Assembly (NCBI GenBank): GCA_001874255.1
Contig: MPDC01000014.1
Location: forward strand, 48,721-112,720
From: Alphaproteobacteria bacterium MedPE-SWcel
GTDB taxonomy: Bacteria; Pseudomonadota; Alphaproteobacteria; Rhodobacterales; Rhodobacteraceae
Direction of reading: 5' to 3'
Length of the DNA stretch: 64,000 nucleotides
In this document: positions 26,662 through 34,312 of the stretch, piece after piece
How positions within the stretch are numbered: position 1 is the stretch's first letter
How the letters are laid out: each line of letters opens with the position of its first letter
Notes under the pieces: model-generated
What the model was told of the DNA's origin: nothing
Databases searched by the model: none
The model's input: only the letters and a program-made list of their open reading frames with translations
Program-made: the position numbers and the translations under genes

Positions 26662-26689
26662 ACGGCGCCTTGCTATCGGCGCCGTTTTT
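26662..26689 (+). terminator. rho-independent terminator after the BCCT gene
   Basis: Stem ACGGCGCC/GGCGCCGT with an 8-base loop, then TTTTT; 33 bp after the stop. Confidence 0.88.
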
Positions 26690-26858
26690 CATGCCCGCGT
26701 CGCCGTGCGATCCCCACATGCGCCGTCTGCCTGCGATCCCGTTCTTTACCGGACGGACCAAGGGACGCGGCTTGGCAAAATCGTCGCAGCCTATGTGCAA
26801 AACTGGACTGCGCCCGCTCTCGACCCTATCTGTAGGATATCGGGATACGGAGGATGTG

Positions 26859-27182
26859 ATGCCAGAGCTGATCAAACTATATATGCGCAGCGCGGTTTTT
26901 GGCCTCGTGCTGAGCGCGATTTTCGTGGGCACGTTGATGACGTTTGATGTGGCGCGTCTGGGCAGTCTGATCCTCGGGTCCGAAGTCGGCGTCGTGGCTG
27001 CGGCGGTGCTTTGGGTTGCCAATGCGGTGGTCTTTGGTGGAGTGCAGTTTGGAATTGCCGTGATGGGGATGGCCTCTGAGGATCGACGTCCCGGTGGCGG
27101 GAGGCCCGTAGGGCCGGAGCTGCAGCCTGTCCGTGTGCCGGCTGCGGTCTCTCGCGCACGCCCTGCAAATCGGGACTGGTAA
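26859..27182 (+). CDS. small membrane protein of unknown function
   Basis: 107 residues: two hydrophobic segments (about residues 10-30, SAVFGLVLSAIFVGTLMTF, and about 40-65, GVVAAAVLWVANAVVFGGVQ), then a charged Gly/Pro/Arg tail. Predicted two-helix inner-membrane protein. GGAGG at 26849-26853 fixes the ATG. The last codons overlap a 14-bp tandem repeat that runs past the stop, so the C-terminal end may vary between strains. No family recognised. Confidence 0.7.
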   Translation: MPELIKLYMRSAVFGLVLSAIFVGTLMTFDVARLGSLILGSEVGVVAAAVLWVANAVVFGGVQFGIAVMGMASEDRRPGGGRPVGPELQPVRVPAAVSRARPANRDW

Positions 27183-27208
27183 ACCGGGTCTGGTAAACCG
27201 GGTCTGGG
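27167..27208. repeat. 14-bp tandem repeat, 3 units, overlapping a stop codon
   Basis: Units at 27167, 27181 and 27195; the second and third read AAACCGGGTCTGG(T/G), the first is diverged. The preceding gene ends at 27182, inside the array. A second doublet, TAGGACGGT, follows near 27231 and 27246. Confidence 0.85.
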
Positions 27209-27596
27209 GGAGGCGCCGGGCGATATCGCATAGGACGGTATCGAATAGGACGGTCGCAGACGAGCCGTGGACTTGCATCCGTCCCCAGCGCCGGACCTCA
27301 GGTCGTGGCATACGTCTCGGGCCAGCGGCAAAAAAGCGAATGTGGCGGGAACCACCTGTCAACCGTGTGGCGTTGATTCCCGAGGACCTGTATGTACAGG
27401 TGGGCGCCAGGTAAACGGACCAGGGTCCGCACAGAGCCAGCTCCCTCGGAATTGCTTAAGGCCACTGGAATGCTGCCGTTCACGAGAAGGGCAGAACCCG
27501 CCTGTCATCACATCTAATGCGGGGATGGCTCTGGCACAAGGGGCGTGCGATGCGGACGGGCTTGATTTTTGTTCATGTATTGTTCACTTTGATCTG
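27183..27596. other. 414-bp spacer upstream of mmcB
   Basis: Contains the end of a 14-bp repeat array, a TAGGACGGT doublet and, immediately before mmcB, a LexA box. No gene seen. An in-frame extension of mmcB to 27267 exists but is low-complexity and runs through the LexA box. Confidence 0.5.
27571..27585. promoter_or_regulatory. LexA (SOS) box of mmcB
   Basis: GTTC at 27571-27574 and GTTC at 27582-27585 with exactly 7 bases between them: a perfect match to the alphaproteobacterial LexA operator GTTC-N7-GTTC. It lies 11 bp before the mmcB ATG, where bound LexA would cover the start region. Confidence 0.85.
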
Positions 27597-28154
27597 ATGG
27601 CCAGTTCCGATCCCGACAGTGATGACTTTGCAGATGTGCCTGAAAGGGCATTTGGGAATATTGTGCCGGCTGAGGGCGAAGCCTCTGTCTTGCAACCGGG
27701 ACAGCGTCTGGCCCGCGGAGTGAGCCGCTATTTGCGCTCCTTGGGCTATGTCGCGGTGGAGGAATTCGTGCCCGATCGCGGCTTGCGGGTGGATGTCATG
27801 GCGCTGGGCCCCAAAGGGGAGCTTTGGGTGATCGAATGCAAGTCCAGCCGCGCGGATTACCAGAGCGACGCAAAATGGCGGGGCTACCTGGAGTGGTGTG
27901 ACAGGTACTTTTGGGCGGTAGACATGGATTTCCCGACCGACCTTTTGCCGCAGGACACGGGGCTGATTCTCGCTGACGCCTATGATGCCGAAGTCATCCG
28001 GATGGGGCCCGAGCAAAAACTGCCTGCGCCGCGGCGCAAGAAGCTCATTCACAAATTCGCAATGGATGCTGCACGACGTTTGCAGAAACTGCGGGATCCA
28101 CGCCTCGGTCAGGACGGGCGTCTGTTGCTGCCGTCAGGACCCGAAGAAGACTAG
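27597..28154 (+). CDS. mmcB: MmcB-family DNA repair protein (PD-(D/E)xK fold)
   Basis: 185 residues. The middle shows a PD-(D/E)xK nuclease-like core: LRVDVMAL (D66) and LWVIECKSS (E80, K82), followed by DYQSDAKWRGYLEWCDRYF, typical of MmcB. Members belong to the mitomycin C-inducible SOS response of alphaproteobacteria such as Caulobacter. The LexA box directly upstream supports this. ATG 27597 has no recognisable ribosome site, so a leaderless mRNA is possible. Confidence 0.88.
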   Translation: MASSDPDSDDFADVPERAFGNIVPAEGEASVLQPGQRLARGVSRYLRSLGYVAVEEFVPDRGLRVDVMALGPKGELWVIECKSSRADYQSDAKWRGYLEWCDRYFWAVDMDFPTDLLPQDTGLILADAYDAEVIRMGPEQKLPAPRRKKLIHKFAMDAARRLQKLRDPRLGQDGRLLLPSGPEED

Positions 28155-28192
28155 CGCCCTGCGTCGGGCAGGACAGAGTCACCTGACCGGGG

Positions 28193-29284
28193 TCATGCAA
28201 TGAGATCCATCGTCGCCTTGGCTGGAGGCACGATATAGATGATGTCATTGTGGCCATCGAGCTGCAGCGCAATGACCTGTTGCTGTCTGGTGGCCTCTGC
28301 GGCCTCCTCGCTCGCGTCACTGGCAAAAGGCGCAGCTGTTGCATGCAGCGGATCCTTTTGGGTCGAGTTTGCCGTTGTGTCCGCTGAAGTCGGAGGCGAG
28401 AGGGGGGGCTCTCGCAGTGGCGCCGCCGGTGTGATGCGCTCCGGTGAAGGCGGGGCTGCGGGATCCTTCTCCAGTTCAGCCGTGATCCCGATCTGGGTGC
28501 TGGTGATCAAATCCGCTGATTGCTCCGCCACATGGGGCTGCAGTTGCGCATAGGCCTTGCGGGCAAGCGCGATGAGATCCTGACTGGCCCTTTGCTGATC
28601 TTCGGTCAGTGACAGGTTCACGACCACGCCCGGGGTCTTGGCCTGCTCTGCTGCCGGGGTCGGCTGCAGCGGGGCGTCTGTGGTCCCGCGGTGGCGCGAT
28701 GCGGTGCGGGCGGTTTCCTCGGGGGGGAGGCCGACAATGACGACACCGTCGTCCATGACGTATATCACGCCCGGGGCCCGGCCCGCAGCGGCACTGTTCA
28801 CCGGTTCTGTCGCGCTGACCTCGTTCGCAGGCGGCGCAACCGGAGAAGATGCAACTGACTGAGACGCAACTGACTGCGACGCAACCGGAGCTTTGGTGTC
28901 AGGCGGAGGTGCATCCGAGGTCCTGCCCGATTGCTGCAAAGCGGTTCCCGAGGGATAGACTTCGACCGAGTCGAGATCCTCAACCGGCCTGACGGGCAGG
29001 ACGCTATGAGCTTGCAGAAAGCTGAGAACCTTCTCCATCCGCTCGACGGTCTCGGAGACTTGATTGACCGCGGATTTCCAACCGGGTTCCGGGGGTTTGG
29101 TGATCTGGTCGATCAGCTTGTCACGCGCACGTCGCGCTTGGGTGACCTGATTTTGTAATTGGTTCGCTGTCAAACTGTCTGAATCGGACAGGGAGAGCGC
29201 AGCTGCATGTGGGCCGTTGGCCGAGGCGATTGCGCTCGGTAGGTTCACCATGAGACCCGTCGGGGGGGCAGTAAAATGATACAT
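28193..29284 (-). CDS. low-complexity protein of unknown function
   Basis: A 363-residue Pro/Ala/Ser-rich protein. A helical, charged segment (about residues 35-110, TQARRARDKLIDQI...VERMEKVLSFLQ) is followed by a disordered stretch with an imperfect VASQS repeat (15-bp units in DNA, near 28855-28890) and two short hydrophobic beta-like blocks, GVIYVMDDGVVIVGLPP and, at the C-terminus, NDIIYIVPPAK. No signal peptide or membrane helix is convincing. The frame opens at GTG 29344; ATG 29284 is preferred because GGAG lies 8 bases before it. Function unknown. Confidence 0.6.
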   Translation of the reverse strand: MYHFTAPPTGLMVNLPSAIASANGPHAAALSLSDSDSLTANQLQNQVTQARRARDKLIDQITKPPEPGWKSAVNQVSETVERMEKVLSFLQAHSVLPVRPVEDLDSVEVYPSGTALQQSGRTSDAPPPDTKAPVASQSVASQSVASSPVAPPANEVSATEPVNSAAAGRAPGVIYVMDDGVVIVGLPPEETARTASRHRGTTDAPLQPTPAAEQAKTPGVVVNLSLTEDQQRASQDLIALARKAYAQLQPHVAEQSADLITSTQIGITAELEKDPAAPPSPERITPAAPLREPPLSPPTSADTTANSTQKDPLHATAAPFASDASEEAAEATRQQQVIALQLDGHNDIIYIVPPAKATMDLIA

Positions 29285-29485
29285 CACACACGCTCCAAGC
29301 AGAGAGTTGCCAGTCATTAACAATTTATATGCGAAGGTTAACACGGCTATAACTTGCGTAAATGGAACGTATAAAATGCAATCAACTATTGTGCTTGGCC
29401 AAGGGTGTTAGCCAATTAACCTGCGAGGATTGCGGTAACTTTGCGCAAGAAGATGCGGCGGAAAAATGGTCTGTTTCGGGCACAA

Positions 29486-29511
29486 GAAAGCCGGGCCCAT
29501 GACCCGGCTTA
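29486..29511 (-). terminator. terminator-like hairpin after the 62-residue protein gene
   Basis: AAGCCGGG/CCCGGCTT with a 7-base loop, 26 bp past the minus-strand stop at 29537; followed on that strand by TCTTG, so only a weak U-tract. Confidence 0.6.
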
Positions 29512-29536
29512 CGTCACAGCGACCTGCTCCGAAACG

Positions 29537-29725
29537 TCAGGAACTGACGGCGCGGGCTGCCTGCGCAGCGGCGCGAATTTCGTCAGCGATTTCATCGGCT
29601 TCCTCTGGTTCGAAATCCATCGGGATCTCGACGCCATTGGCTTCGATAAAAATGCGAACCATGCCCACATCGGTCGGACCGATCTGCATATTCGCCTCGA
29701 CATCACGTTCGGTGTTGATCCCCAT
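29537..29725 (-). CDS. small acidic protein (resembles DUF6324)
   Basis: 62 residues, strongly acidic: MGINTERDVEAN followed by a short beta-rich part (VGMVRIFIEANG) and an acidic helix (FEPEEADEIADEI). AAGGAG lies 8 bases before the ATG. From memory it resembles a small protein family confined to Rhodobacterales; function unknown. The longer frame (to 29998) has no support. Confidence 0.7.
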   Translation of the reverse strand: MGINTERDVEANMQIGPTDVGMVRIFIEANGVEIPMDFEPEEADEIADEIRAAAQAARAVSS

Positions 29726-30031
29726 GGGACTGCTCCTTCGCACAGCATAGCGGTGAGCAACTCTGCTAGACTGCAGTTGTCTAAAAAGCAAGATGTTGAA
29801 CCCAGGTGGTTGCAAGGGGGGGCGCATGGTCGGAAAGAGTCGCGGCGATTTCTGCGCCTTGTGGAGAATCATTGTGGCTGCGTCTGTCGAGACGGCGCTG
29901 GCGCGGTGTGCGCTGCGTCTCGAGTGCCGGGATTTCTGAAAGGCCCCGAATGGGAATTTTCCCGATGTGCAAAAAACTTGTGGTATGAGCTCTTGCACTC
30001 CGAAATTCTGTGCTATAAATGCCCCCTCAGT
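29726..30031. other. 306-bp spacer upstream of tRNA-His
   Basis: No gene supported. Its last 40 bp contain a plausible promoter for the tRNA. A 48-codon frame from 29792 has no ribosome site and ordinary noncoding composition. Confidence 0.45.
29993..30019 (+). promoter_or_regulatory. probable promoter of tRNA-His
   Basis: TTGCAC (29993-29998) and TATAAA (30014-30019) with 15 bases between them, 13 bp before the mature tRNA 5' end. Spacing is 1-2 bases short of ideal; the -10 match is good. Confidence 0.5.
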
Positions 30032-30108
30032 GCCGCCTTAGCTCAGTTGGTTAGAGCGCTTGATTGTGGATCAAGAGGTCCCTGGTTCGAGACCAGGAGG
30101 TGGTACCA
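30032..30108 (+). tRNA. tRNA-His (anticodon GTG)
   Basis: All arms fold: acceptor GCCGCCT/AGGTGGT, D-arm 30041-30057, anticodon stem CTTGA/TCAAG with loop TTGTGGA (anticodon 30066-30068), T-arm CCTGG-TTCGAGA-CCAGG, discriminator A73 (30105) and encoded CCA (30106-30108). The base before the acceptor stem is T, not G, so the G-1:C73 identity pair of most tRNA-His is missing, as known for a large group of alphaproteobacteria. Confidence 0.95.
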
Positions 30109-30275
30109 TATTTCCTTTTCTACCGCGGACACTGTGATTTTGGCCATGTCATGCGGCCCTGCACTCTGTTCCGAGGCCGTCTTGGGCCCCATCGGCTGAC
30201 GCCGGATATAGCAGGTGTCGTGTCCAGGGACGATCATCCATATGCAGGATGCGCGAAGCGCCAGTGCAGGGTCTG

Positions 30276-30662
30276 CTATTCCGCAACAGAGGTGGCTGAC
30301 GTTCCGGTGGTCGTGGTGCCACTGGACCCGGATGTGCCAACCGTCAGCACTACTGTGGCCGTCAGGACCCCGATGCCGAGGCCCGTTGTACCCAATCCTC
30401 CCGTCCCGAGACCTGATCCATTGCCGGATGCTGTGTTGGCGTTGCTGGTGGAGGAATTGGGTGTGTTCTGTCGGCAAGTCGCCTGCAACAGGCCGCCCGG
30501 CAAGTATGTGGCGGACACCACTGTCCCTGAGCCACAGATCAGCCGGGCGCGGGCTTCGGCGACGGCCGCCCCCTGGGCATGTGATGCGGAACCAGGCAGT
30601 GCGAGGGCGAGACAGACGGAAACGAGGCTTGTTTTCTGGAACGGGGACATTGGGAAACTCAT
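30276..30662 (-). CDS. small secreted Gly/Ser/Thr-rich protein
   Basis: 128 residues. A signal peptide (TSLVSVCLALALPGSASHAQ, cut after about residue 30) is followed by a short folded part with two cysteines (RLICGSG and LQATCRQN) and a C-terminal half made of Asn/Ser/Gly/Thr with a hydrophobic stretch (LGIGVLTATVVLTVG). Predicted to be exported. No clear ribosome site for ATG 30662; ATG 30650 is an alternative. No family recognised. An overlapping plus-strand frame lacks these features. Confidence 0.6.
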   Translation of the reverse strand: MSFPMSPFQKTSLVSVCLALALPGSASHAQGAAVAEARARLICGSGTVVSATYLPGGLLQATCRQNTPNSSTSNANTASGNGSGLGTGGLGTTGLGIGVLTATVVLTVGTSGSSGTTTTGTSATSVAE

Positions 30663-30760
30663 CTATGAAAATGTGTCACGAAACATGAGAACTTTCTGGT
30701 AGTATAGACACAAATGGCGCCGTGTTTCGATCATTTTCAGCGTCGGCCTGTGGTGTGACC

Positions 30761-30804
30761 TGAAAAGGCCGGGCGGGGCACGTGAAAGGTCCGGACGGGA
30801 CAGG
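30761..30804. repeat. imperfect 22-bp tandem duplication
   Basis: Two diverged units beginning TGAAAAGGCCGGGCGGGGCA and TGAAAGGTCCGGACGGGACA, in the spacer between two divergent secreted-protein genes. Confidence 0.55.
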
Positions 30805-30835
30805 ACAATCTTTCTCGTCATTCGCTTGCGGGCTT

Positions 30836-30855
30836 CGCAGGAGGAGCTTCCTGCG
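30836..30855 (+). promoter_or_regulatory. hairpin in the leader of the next secreted-protein gene
   Basis: CGCAGGA/TCCTGCG, 7-bp perfect stem with a 6-base loop, followed by GTAGTTTTGGTTT; about 50 bp upstream of ATG 30904. It could act as an attenuator or belong to an upstream transcript. Confidence 0.35.
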
Positions 30856-30903
30856 GTAGTTTTGGTTTCAATAGAGTTTTCATTGATAGTTGGAGATTTT
30901 GGT

Positions 30904-31467
30904 ATGAAGCGGACAGTGGCGGCAATTGGGGCGGCATTTCTTGTGGCGGGAGGTCAGGTAGCACAGGCGCAGCAGCAGCTTGTCTACACTGTTGTGGTTC
31001 CGGCCGGGCAATTCGGGTCGGCGAATTTTCTGAAGGAGATTGTGGGCAGTCTTGCCACTCTTCAGGCATTCTGTGGCGAACTCAGCGACGCGAGTTATCG
31101 TGTGGATTGTCTGTCAGAACGCCTTGAGGCGGTCTCGGGTGATATTCCGGAGGGTACGGATTACGACGAGGTCAGATCGATCTTGCAGGATACCTCGGCC
31201 AAGTTGGAACGCTTGGCCCTGGACAATCGTGATCGCACAAAGGGCCGGATCAACGTCTCCAGCGCCCAAGAAGGCGGAGATGCGACGGCCCGCCCCCTGG
31301 TGCCGGTGGATGCGGGACGTCAGCTCGCGGTCAACCAGCAAGCCGAAGCCATTCTGGAAGAGGCGCGTACGGTCCTTTTGCGCAGCGCGGGATCGAAATT
31401 GCGCCAGTCACAATATACGCGCATCGCGCAGGCCATCGACTCGAGCAAGGTATTGCTGCGGTCCTGA
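30904..31467 (+). CDS. secreted helical protein of unknown function
   Basis: 187 residues with a signal peptide (MKRTVAAIGAAFLVAGGQVAQA, cut near residue 22), two cysteines (AFCGELS and VDCLSER) and an otherwise helical, charged mature part. Predicted periplasmic. GGAG precedes the ATG by about 9 bases. An in-frame extension to 30826 is rejected because it would bury the signal peptide. No domain recognised. Confidence 0.7.
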   Translation: MKRTVAAIGAAFLVAGGQVAQAQQQLVYTVVVPAGQFGSANFLKEIVGSLATLQAFCGELSDASYRVDCLSERLEAVSGDIPEGTDYDEVRSILQDTSAKLERLALDNRDRTKGRINVSSAQEGGDATARPLVPVDAGRQLAVNQQAEAILEEARTVLLRSAGSKLRQSQYTRIAQAIDSSKVLLRS

Positions 31468-31548
31468 GGCCGCAATCGATACGGAAACCGAGGCTGGCGG
31501 TCCCGGCTCTTTCGGCCGGGCGCGAAGTGGTCGCAGCAGCTCTGCGGA

Positions 31549-31857
31549 TCAGTGGATCTGCAGCGTTTGGCGCAGGGTGCCCTGTGTCGCATCCAGGATC
31601 AGGATCTGGTCGTCCGTCGTCACCACGGCGATCCAGTCCGGGCCAAAAGTGATCGCCCGTGCCGTTGTGCCGTCTGGCAGGTTCAAATGCTCCGGTATGG
31701 CCGGTGCATCGCGGTCGCTCGACAAACGGATGACAAGCAATGCGATTACGACTAGAACCCCGCCCACCATGATCACGGTCAGCGTGGTCACGAGGCGCCG
31801 CAGGAAACGCAGCTGCGCCGGTTCGTCTTGTGTCTCAGGCTCGGAAGGAAGTGTCAT
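31549..31857 (-). CDS. small single-pass membrane protein (resembles DUF6476)
   Basis: 102 residues: an acidic N-terminus (MTLPSEPETQDEP), one membrane helix (about 22-45, LVTTLTVIMVGGVLVVIALL) and a periplasmic part of about 55 residues resembling half of a beta-propeller blade (AITFGPDWIAVVTTDDQILILD). Its start codon overlaps, head to head, the start codon of rluD on the other strand. I see no ribosome site for it. The frame is open to 32163 but only as the shadow of rluD. Confidence 0.7.
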   Translation of the reverse strand: MTLPSEPETQDEPAQLRFLRRLVTTLTVIMVGGVLVVIALLVIRLSSDRDAPAIPEHLNLPDGTTARAITFGPDWIAVVTTDDQILILDATQGTLRQTLQIH

Positions 31858-32893
31858 GGCCAGCCGCCGCATAGAATTTGTGATCGCGGAAAACCCGCCT
31901 AAGCGGCTTGATAAAGCGATTGCGCGCGATGTGCCAGAGGAAGCCACCTTGTCGCGAACCAGATTGGCGCGCTTGATCGAGGACGGTCGGGTCGAGGTCG
32001 ACGGAGTTTTGTCGACGGAGGCCAAATCGAAGGTTGCTGAAGGGGCGCGGGTCACGATCACCGTCGACGAGGCCGAGGAGAGCCATATCGGGCCGGAGAA
32101 TATTGCGCTTGATGTGGTCCATGAGGATGCGGATCTGATCGTGGTGAACAAACCGGCGGGCATGGTGGTGCATCCGGCGCCGGGCAGTCCCTCCGGGACG
32201 CTGGTTAACGCGTTGCTGCATCATTGTGGAGCTGACCTGTCTGGTGTTGGCGGCGTCAAGCGGCCGGGCATTGTACACCGGATCGACAAGGAGACCTCGG
32301 GGCTTCTGGTGGCGGCCAAAACAGACGTGGCACATCAGGGACTTGCGGCACAGTTCGAGCGCCATAGCGTCGAGCGCTACTATCAGGCTGTGTGTTACGG
32401 GACGCCCGATGGCAATGATCCGCGGTTGCGCGGCATTCGGGGAGCGAGTTTCGAGCCGGGGCATATCCTGAAGATCACCACTCAGCTGGCACGGCACAAG
32501 ACGGATCGCCAGCGGCAGGCGGTTTTGTTCGAGGGCGGCCGCCATGCCATTACACGGGCGCGGATCGTCGAAGCATTTGGCGCGCCGGGAGTTGTTTCCT
32601 TGATTGAATGCTGGCTGGAGACCGGCCGCACGCATCAGATCCGTGTGCATATGGCGCATGCTGGTCACGGCCTGGTGGGGGACCCGACGTATGGCAGCAA
32701 GCGGAAGTTGTCGCCCAAGTCGCTGAGTGATGCAGGCCGTGCAGCGGTGGACGGGTTTGCACGACAGGCGCTGCATGCGACGGTTCTGGGTTTTCAGCAC
32801 CCGGTCAGCGGCGCGACGCTCCGGTTCGAGGCGCCTTTGCCTCGTGACATGCTGGACCTGATGGAGGCATTGCGACGGCCGGGCATCACGTGA
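31856..32893 (+). CDS. rluD: 23S rRNA pseudouridine synthase, RluA/RluD family
   Basis: Isomerises uridines in 23S rRNA (helix 69 in the case of RluD). 345 residues: N-terminal S4 domain (about 15-75, LDKAIARDVPEEATLSRTRLARLIEDG), then the catalytic core with GIVHRIDKETSGLL carrying the catalytic aspartate, and LETGRTHQIRVHMAHAGHG. GGAAGGAAG lies 4-12 bases before ATG 31856. The start is shared with the divergent gene, so the two 5' ends compete for the same DNA. RluA, RluC and RluD cannot be separated with certainty here. Confidence 0.9.
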   Translation: MASRRIEFVIAENPPKRLDKAIARDVPEEATLSRTRLARLIEDGRVEVDGVLSTEAKSKVAEGARVTITVDEAEESHIGPENIALDVVHEDADLIVVNKPAGMVVHPAPGSPSGTLVNALLHHCGADLSGVGGVKRPGIVHRIDKETSGLLVAAKTDVAHQGLAAQFERHSVERYYQAVCYGTPDGNDPRLRGIRGASFEPGHILKITTQLARHKTDRQRQAVLFEGGRHAITRARIVEAFGAPGVVSLIECWLETGRTHQIRVHMAHAGHGLVGDPTYGSKRKLSPKSLSDAGRAAVDGFARQALHATVLGFQHPVSGATLRFEAPLPRDMLDLMEALRRPGIT

Positions 32894-33271
32894 TGTGACC
32901 GTTCTGCATCTGCGAATCCACAGGGTGCAGATTGGAGGGCGCCGCACTTTGATTGATTGAATGTGAGGTGTTTCGCTTCGGGCATAGCCCGAAGCGACCG
33001 GCGCCACGCGCCCTGGATTCCCTGCAAATGCAGAAGGGGGGAACCGCCGTTGCTCTGTGTGGAAAGTTGAAATTTCCGCGGCACGCATAAGTTATACAAT
33101 TCAGTCTATTAGGCCTGTGGGCAAAAAAATGACGGTCTTTTGTGACGCATTTCACAGAGGGAGCGCTCGTGGCTTTGTATAACTGTTGACAACTGGCCGC
33201 CTGACATGACTGTCTTCGTGGCCCCAGTGGGACAATGTTACGTCCTCACATAATTGAAAGGGACAGATCTT
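32894..33271. other. 378-bp spacer between rluD and rpoH
   Basis: Contains a strong hairpin (32973-32997) and A+T-rich DNA from 33060 to 33270 with TTGACA at 33186-33191 but no convincing -10 at the right distance. The rpoH promoter must lie here. No gene seen. Confidence 0.45.
32973..32997. repeat. perfect 11-bp inverted repeat (hairpin) after rluD
   Basis: TCGCTTCGGGC and GCCCGAAGCGA around the 3-base loop ATA. It has no U-tract on either side, so it is not a standard terminator; it may block exonucleases at the rluD mRNA 3' end or be an operator. Confidence 0.7.
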
Positions 33272-34168
33272 ATGGCGAATTATGCAAACCTGCCCGCCCC
33301 GACCCCAGAGGGTGGCCTGAACCGCTACCTGCAGGAGATCCGCAAGTTTCCACTGTTGGAGCCGGAACAGGAATACATGCTGGCGAAACGTTGGGTCGAG
33401 GAACAGGACACGGAAGCCGCACATCAAATGGTGACGTCGCATCTGCGTTTGGCCGCCAAGATCGCCATGGGATACAGAGGCTATGGCCTGCCACAGGCAG
33501 AAGTGATCTCCGAAGCCAATGTCGGCTTGATGCAGGCGGTCAAACGGTTTGACCCGGAAAAAGGCTTCCGCCTGGCGACCTATGCAATGTGGTGGATACG
33601 GGCGTCGATCCAGGAATATATCCTGCGGTCCTGGTCGCTGGTAAAACTCGGAACGACCTCGGCGCAAAAGAAACTGTTCTTCAACCTGCGCAAGGCAAAG
33701 GCCCGCATCGGAGCTTTGGAGGACGGCGACCTGCGTCCGGAAGCTGTGAAGAAAATCGCCACCGATCTCGGCGTGACCGAGGATGAGGTGATTTCGATGA
33801 ATCGCCGCATGTCCGGCGGCGATGCCTCGTTGAACGCGATGGTTGGCAGCGACGGCGACAGCACCATGCAGTGGCAGGACTGGCTGGAAGACGAAAGCGC
33901 GGATCAGGCGGGGGATTATGAAGCACGTGACGAGCTTGAGGCGCGGCGCGAATTGCTGGCCGATGCGATGGGCGTGCTGAATGATCGGGAAAAGGACATT
34001 CTGACCCAGCGGCGACTGGCCGAACAGTCCAAGACGCTGGAGGAGCTCAGCGTGAAATATGAGGTCAGCCGGGAGCGTATTCGTCAGATCGAAGTACGTG
34101 CCTTTGAAAAGCTGCAAAAGAAAATGCGGGAGCTCGCCGCCGACAAGGGCATGATGAAATCGGTGTAG
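33272..34168 (+). CDS. rpoH: heat-shock sigma factor RpoH (sigma-32)
   Basis: Alternative sigma factor for heat-shock genes. 298 residues: region 2 with EANVGLMQAVKRFDPEKGF and LATYAMWWIRASIQEYILRSWSLVK (the RpoH box lies in this part, about residues 105-145), and region 4 with [17 protein letters not shown] near the C-terminus. Region 1.1 is absent, as in RpoH. AAAGGGA precedes ATG 33272. Rhodobacterales often have two RpoH proteins; which one this is cannot be told here. Confidence 0.95.
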   Translation: MANYANLPAPTPEGGLNRYLQEIRKFPLLEPEQEYMLAKRWVEEQDTEAAHQMVTSHLRLAAKIAMGYRGYGLPQAEVISEANVGLMQAVKRFDPEKGFRLATYAMWWIRASIQEYILRSWSLVKLGTTSAQKKLFFNLRKAKARIGALEDGDLRPEAVKKIATDLGVTEDEVISMNRRMSGGDASLNAMVGSDGDSTMQWQDWLEDESADQAGDYEARDELEARRELLADAMGVLNDREKDILTQRRLAEQSKTLEELSVKYEVSRERIRQIEVRAFEKLQKKMRELAADKGMMKSV

Positions 34169-34210
34169 GGTTTGTCGCATGTGCCCTCCTCCCTCGGGCA
34201 CCGACAGGAC

Positions 34211-34240
34211 AAGGACCACCGAATGGTGGTCCTTGTTGTT
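34211..34240 (+). terminator. terminator between rpoH and the phosphoesterase gene
   Basis: Perfect 10-bp stem AAGGACCACC/GGTGGTCCTT with the tetraloop GAAT, then GTTGTTT on the plus strand. It can serve rpoH; the minus-strand gene ending at 34313 may use it too. Confidence 0.85.
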
Positions 34241-34312
34241 TGGAGGGCGCTGAAATCACCGAAGCCGGGGCTGTGCCACGGCAAGGGACCGTCAAGGGAT
34301 GGTCTGGCGCGG

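Noticed and set aside
27267..27596. N-terminal extension of mmcB by 110 residues
   Set aside because: It passes through the LexA box and low-complexity spacer DNA; the conserved protein starts at 27597.
30061..30075. FNR-like palindrome TTGAT...ATCAA
   Set aside because: It is the anticodon stem of tRNA-His, and the spacing is 5 bases instead of 4.
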